Assembly (NCBI GenBank): GCA_038243635.1
Contig: JBBSQW010000010.1
Coordinates: forward strand, 1 to 64,000
Direction of reading: 5' to 3'
Origin: Pseudopedobacter sp038243635
GTDB taxonomy: Bacteria > Bacteroidota > Bacteroidia > Sphingobacteriales > Sphingobacteriaceae
Length of the DNA stretch: 64,000 nt
Shown here: in pieces, positions 61,401 through 64,000 of the stretch
Position numbering within the stretch: position 1 is the first letter of the stretch
Layout: each line of letters begins with the position of its first letter
Translations under genes and position numbers: made by a program
The notes under the pieces: generated by a model
Told to the model about the DNA's origin: nothing
What the model saw: only the letters and a program-made list of their open reading frames with translations
Databases searched by the model: none

Positions 61401-62028
61401 CTTTTAAAGCTTCACGTTCTGTAAAATCATTCTTTATTCTGATGTAGAAAACAAGCGTGATAATTAGAGACAGTATTCCAGAAATTATTAATAGGATAGG
61501 CGTAAGAGTTGATGAGTCTTTAGATGTTAAAGTTCGTTCTTCAAGAAGTTTCCTCTCCAAATTCTTCATCCCAATAATTCGGAATTGTATACTCTCCATA
61601 AACTGTCTGCCAGTATCAATTTGAGATGCGGTATTCTCCGATTTACGGTTAATTAGTCCTTCCAAAATTGCATCATAATCAGAAAACTGAGCAGAGAGCA
61701 TCCTTGTGTTTTCAAGCTGAGCGGGATTGTCTGCAACTAAGGTAACCAACGAACTTAGTAACGAATCTTTTGTGAGTTTGCTATTGTAATAAGGCTTTAC
61801 ATATTTGTTATCCTTAGTTAATAAAAAGCCTCGTATGCCAATAACTTTATCTTTAAGGTTCAAATGAACATCGTCTAAAGTTTTTACAACCTCTAACGAA
61901 TGTTTTACCCAGCCTTGATTAGTCACCAAGTCTTTGATGGATATATAAGATGCCGTTGCGCTAATAATAAGTAAAATGAAAGATACTGTAAAGCCTATTT
62001 GTAAATTTCTAATAAACTTATTTGCCAT
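58471..62028 (-). CDS. CHASE3-HAMP-GAF hybrid histidine kinase with three receiver domains
   Basis: 1185 aa. TM1 (about 12-30), CHASE3 (about 35-175; KVIGIRGFLLTKD), TM2 (about 177-197), HAMP (about 200-270), GAF (about 285-425), long coiled coil (about 430-520, Glu/Gln-rich), HisKA with FLANMSHELRTPLNSI, HATPase with DTGIGI and GGTGLGLSI, then receivers at about 800-915 (LLDIQLPIMDG), 930-1035 (VILDMGVPYE, divergent) and 1065-1185 (ILMDIMMPEMDGYE). An inner-membrane sensor of an unknown periplasmic signal and central node of the operon. Confidence 0.93.
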   Translation of the reverse strand: MANKFIRNLQIGFTVSFILLIISATASYISIKDLVTNQGWVKHSLEVVKTLDDVHLNLKDKVIGIRGFLLTKDNKYVKPYYNSKLTKDSLLSSLVTLVADNPAQLENTRMLSAQFSDYDAILEGLINRKSENTASQIDTGRQFMESIQFRIIGMKNLERKLLEERTLTSKDSSTLTPILLIISGILSLIITLVFYIRIKNDFTEREALKASLIKKDKETGQSILKIEEIAQQISLGNYQTRVESDGLGLLSKLSRSLNDMAASLETSFNKLNDEEWLQKGLVDLNEKLAENKTVDIICRETINYMIQYGQCVNGAIYLYEDGRLVMKKAYAHEAFMKPFFNEGEGLIGQVFEDKKIKVLTNLDESYTISTSGGSIKLATLMVCPVMIDNNPIGVIELGSAEEFSDVDIEFHLRVSENVGIAITSAKSRRHIQDLLEETQSQTEELQLQHSELENLNTELEAQTQKLQASEEELRVQQEELLQSNKELEERSTQLEEKNSEIIERNNEIQLKAEQLELSTKYKSEFLANMSHELRTPLNSILLLSRLTAENPEGNLNDDQIESAKVIQSSGNGLLSLIDEILDLSKIESGKMDVHFESTPISTITTELRNLFAPTAKDKNIDFVINVNTKLKEIDTDFLRLGQVLKNLISNAVKFTEKGSVTLDIEDKNKNIIFKVTDTGIGIKEDKQRIIFEAFQQADGTTRRRFGGTGLGLSISRELVKLLGGKISVESNLGKGSRFTASFPLSKEDVVVESVLTITPPELLKPQIINYTASNYVIDLIPKQVDDDRATIKEGDNVILIVEDDTVFAKSLLSFARKSNYKGIVVVQGDLALKTALEFNPKAILLDIQLPIMDGWMVMDQLKSNAQTKHIPVHIMSSLQAKKESLLKGAVDFINKPFAISAMGEVFKKIEDALNKGSRKVLIIEENNKHANALSYFLGNFDINTEIKNTVSDSANALQQEDVDCVILDMGVPYETAYETLETIRKNPGLENLPIIIFTGKNISKVEELKIKKYADSIIIKTAHSYQRVLDEVGLFLHLIDESKKPRKENSIIKLGTLTEVIKDKTVLIADDDVRNIFSLSKALEKNGMKVISAIDGKQAIEKLEENPQIDIILMDIMMPEMDGYETITAIREKPKYKNLPIFAVTAKAMIGDREKCIKVGASDYISKPVDIDQLLSLLRVWLYKG

Positions 62029-62046
62029 AGTTTTTAAATTGTATTT

Positions 62047-63510
62047 TTAATTGAGCGGAATAGAGAAATAAAATTCTGAGCCATTATCTGCAGAACTATT
62101 TACGCCAACGTTCCCATGATGTCTTTTGATGATTTCTGCGCAAATATACAGTCCAATACCTAAACCTTGAAACTTTAGCGATGATTCTTCAACTCTATAA
62201 AACTTAGAAAAAATATCGTTTTGTTTTTCTGGCGGTATTCCAATGCCATTGTCTTTAACTTTAATAATTACATTATTGCCGTTCGTTTCTCGCGTTATGC
62301 GTAAGAAACAGCTGTTTGGAGAGTATTTTAATGCATTAGTAAGGTAATTAATTAGCACTTGTTCAATCCTGTTTTCATCACCATTAAGTAATAAAGGTGT
62401 TTCATTGCCCAAAATTTCAAGTTTAAAATCACCGTGAGTTTGCTGTATGGTTTCAATTGCAGACTCAATCATAATTTTTAGATCAAATTGTTGTTTATTA
62501 AGCTTCAACTCACCGTTTTCAATTTTTGATATGTCTAACAAGTCAGAAATTAGTTCGTTTAATTTTTCGACTTGTAAATGAGCTTTTTCTATATAGCCTT
62601 TTACTTGTTCGGATTCATGGTTTCTGAGTGATCGCGAAAGCAACTGAATGTATGCTTTTACACTGGTCAAGGGTGTTTTTAACTCATGACTGGTAATACT
62701 CAGAAATTCATCTTTCTTTTTTTCAATTTGTTTTTGGTCTTCAATATCAGTAAAAGTACCAACCCATTTTAGGGTTTTATTATGCTCAAAAATGGGTACA
62801 ATGCGTAGTAGATGGTATTTATATTTTGCACTCTCTAGTTCTTTGATTCGCACTTCAAGCGCCAAACTGTGTTTTTTAGGAATTACTTTTTGCCACTCTT
62901 TTTTAATGTCGATTTCATTACCTAAGGTTTGTGGAAATTGCTTTACGGACAACGAGTATTTAAACCAATTTTGATTTACAAATTCAATCTCGCCTTCCTC
63001 ATTACCAGTAAATGCTATTAAAGGAAGTGCCTCTAAAGTATGTTGAAGTTCCTTAACATGTTCTTTAAGTTCTGACTGCACTTTTTTTCGGATATCTATT
63101 TCTGCCCGTAACGCATGCTGAGTGTCTTGTAGTTCTTTTGTTTGTTTATAGAGGCGTACAAAAGTGTTTACCTTTAGTAATAAAATTTCTGGATCAAAAG
63201 GCTTCACTACGTAATCAATTCCTCCAGATTCGTATCCTTTATTGATAAACTCGTTATTGGTATTTACGGCAGATAAAAATATAATTGGAATATCTTTTGT
63301 TTTATTAAAACCACTTAAAGTTTCGGCCACCTCAAAACCATCCATTGATGGCATTTGAACGTCTAATATAATTAGCGCATAATCTGTATTCAAAACTTTT
63401 TTTAAACCTTCTTCTCCCGAGAGTGCGGTATCAACACTAAATCCCTTTGACTCTAGTAGTTTTTTTAACGAATAAATATTCTCCTGTTTGTCATCAACTA
63501 TTAGAATCAT
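62047..63510 (-). CDS. Receiver-PAS-histidine kinase (inverted hybrid)
   Basis: 487 aa, cytoplasmic. Receiver 1-125 (LIILDVQMPSMDGFEVAE, YVVKPFDPE), coiled helix about 125-165, PAS about 165-270, HisKA with FLSITSHELKTPLTSV, HATPase with DNGIGIPPEKQ and GLGIGLYI. The N-terminal receiver means its kinase is gated by another kinase, probably the CHASE3 hybrid encoded 18 bp downstream. First gene of the six-gene operon; MarR-type gene diverges after 211 bp. Confidence 0.92.
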   Translation of the reverse strand: MILIVDDKQENIYSLKKLLESKGFSVDTALSGEEGLKKVLNTDYALIILDVQMPSMDGFEVAETLSGFNKTKDIPIIFLSAVNTNNEFINKGYESGGIDYVVKPFDPEILLLKVNTFVRLYKQTKELQDTQHALRAEIDIRKKVQSELKEHVKELQHTLEALPLIAFTGNEEGEIEFVNQNWFKYSLSVKQFPQTLGNEIDIKKEWQKVIPKKHSLALEVRIKELESAKYKYHLLRIVPIFEHNKTLKWVGTFTDIEDQKQIEKKKDEFLSITSHELKTPLTSVKAYIQLLSRSLRNHESEQVKGYIEKAHLQVEKLNELISDLLDISKIENGELKLNKQQFDLKIMIESAIETIQQTHGDFKLEILGNETPLLLNGDENRIEQVLINYLTNALKYSPNSCFLRITRETNGNNVIIKVKDNGIGIPPEKQNDIFSKFYRVEESSLKFQGLGIGLYICAEIIKRHHGNVGVNSSADNGSEFYFSIPLN

Positions 63511-63721
63511 TTAAAACTTTGTATTTGTAAATCAACATTAAGGTCTTTTAAAATCAATAGAAATTTGAAGCAAAAATTACACCAAATTTTAATGAAAAAT
63601 TTTATTTTTCTTAATTTATTATGCTTGCATAATAAATTAAAGATTTCTATATTTGAATTGCTGCTATATTATAGTTAGTCAGCAAGCTTCAACCTAAATC
63701 AACTTAAAAGTATAAAATTTA

Positions 63722-64000
63722 ATGAAACATCAGGAAACGATTGATTATCATTTGAAAATAACCTGGCAGAATATCGCAAATACGTATAATCAGTTGGCGG
63801 CCGAGTTTGGGATTACACAATCAATCGGTTACCTGTTAATGAATATAGACGAAGAAAACGGAACTACAGTTTCGGAAATGGCCGCATTATTAGGGCTAAA
63901 GTCTACCAGTTTAAGTAGAATGCTTAACAATTTGGAAGTGATTGGGCTAATTTATAGAGAAGGGCACTTAACAGATAAAAGATCAGTTAAACTTTATCTT
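63722..64000 (+). CDS. MarR-family transcriptional regulator, 3' end outside the window
   Basis: The first 93 codons are present and the frame is open at the window end. TWQNIANTYNQLAAEFGI then VSEMAALLGLKSTSLSRMLNNLEVIGLIYR is the helix-turn-helix, and EGHLTDKRSVKLYL the start of the wing (the D-x-R-x motif). It binds DNA as a dimer, usually as a repressor relieved by a small ligand. Divergent from the phosphorelay operon, so it may or may not control it. Confidence 0.9.
   Translation, partial: MKHQETIDYHLKITWQNIANTYNQLAAEFGITQSIGYLLMNIDEENGTTVSEMAALLGLKSTSLSRMLNNLEVIGLIYREGHLTDKRSVKLYL

Overview
The window is AT-rich chromosomal DNA from a Bacteroidota bacterium, most likely Sphingobacteriaceae (Pedobacter-like). 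The evidence is TAnnTTTG-type -7 promoter elements, few Shine-Dalgarno sequences, a fused CcoNO cbb3 oxidase, OmpA/PD40 envelope proteins and many small SpII lipoproteins. The genus assignment is an inference from protein character, not from a marker gene.

Layout. 1-4.3 kb is a decayed, repeat-rich stretch: the 3' end of a group II intron (textbook domains V and VI), a small lipoprotein, a broken REP-associated tyrosine transposase flanked by palindromes, a frameshifted fragment of an AhpD-like gene, and a repeat family built on CTTCCGCGGCAATGAGC, around an intact OmpA-family gene. 4.3-7.9 kb holds a DUF2339/DUF3999 membrane-protein pair. 8.2-13.9 kb is a minus-strand cobalamin-uptake operon: cobalamin riboswitch, BtuB-type TonB receptor, BtuG-like beta-propeller lipoprotein, a third surface lipoprotein and a second propeller lipoprotein. 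14-17.6 kb has an AhpD-like protein, a Bcr/CflA efflux pump, an LLM flavin oxidoreductase and a lipoprotein. 18.1-18.4 kb is a four-copy 73-bp tandem repeat.

18.4-38.3 kb is the most interesting part, an oxygen/nitrosative-stress and fermentation region. It holds a FixL-like kinase with the heme-ligand His and the O2-contact Arg at FixL spacing, a response regulator fused to a Crp/Fnr protein (FixJ and FixK functions in one chain), D-lactate dehydrogenase, HemN, the whole cbb3 operon (ccoNO-Q-P-G-H-tauE/safE, including a 58-aa ccoQ), a DUF2249-RIC Fe-S repair protein, two His-motif polytopic proteins, an acetyl-CoA hydrolase/transferase, QueD and a DGC-domain protein. Five intergenic perfect TGAT-N4-ATCA palindromes lie before the kinase/unknown TIM-barrel gene pair, ldhA, ccoN, queD and queE. 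At ldhA and ccoN the palindrome centre is exactly 58.5 bp from the end of a perfect TAnnTTTG box. I read this as a compact O2-sensing regulon encoded next to its own regulators.

38.6-55.8 kb is mostly housekeeping: TrxB, GH20 hexosaminidase, a PorE-like OmpA/PD40 protein, QueE, FabG, alcohol dehydrogenase, a VWA-like protein, a TRIC channel, a DivIC/FtsB protein, an M3 peptidase, a UbiA-type prenyltransferase and EngB. Two pseudogenes sit among them (a YhcH-type lipoprotein with one stop codon, and a SIMPL/DUF541 remnant). tRNA-Leu(GAG) follows at 55.9 kb. 56.3-63.5 kb is a six-gene minus-strand phosphorelay (REC-PAS kinase, CHASE3 triple-receiver hybrid kinase, receiver, CheR, CheB, receiver) with no chemoreceptor, CheA or CheW. 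The window ends inside a MarR-family gene.
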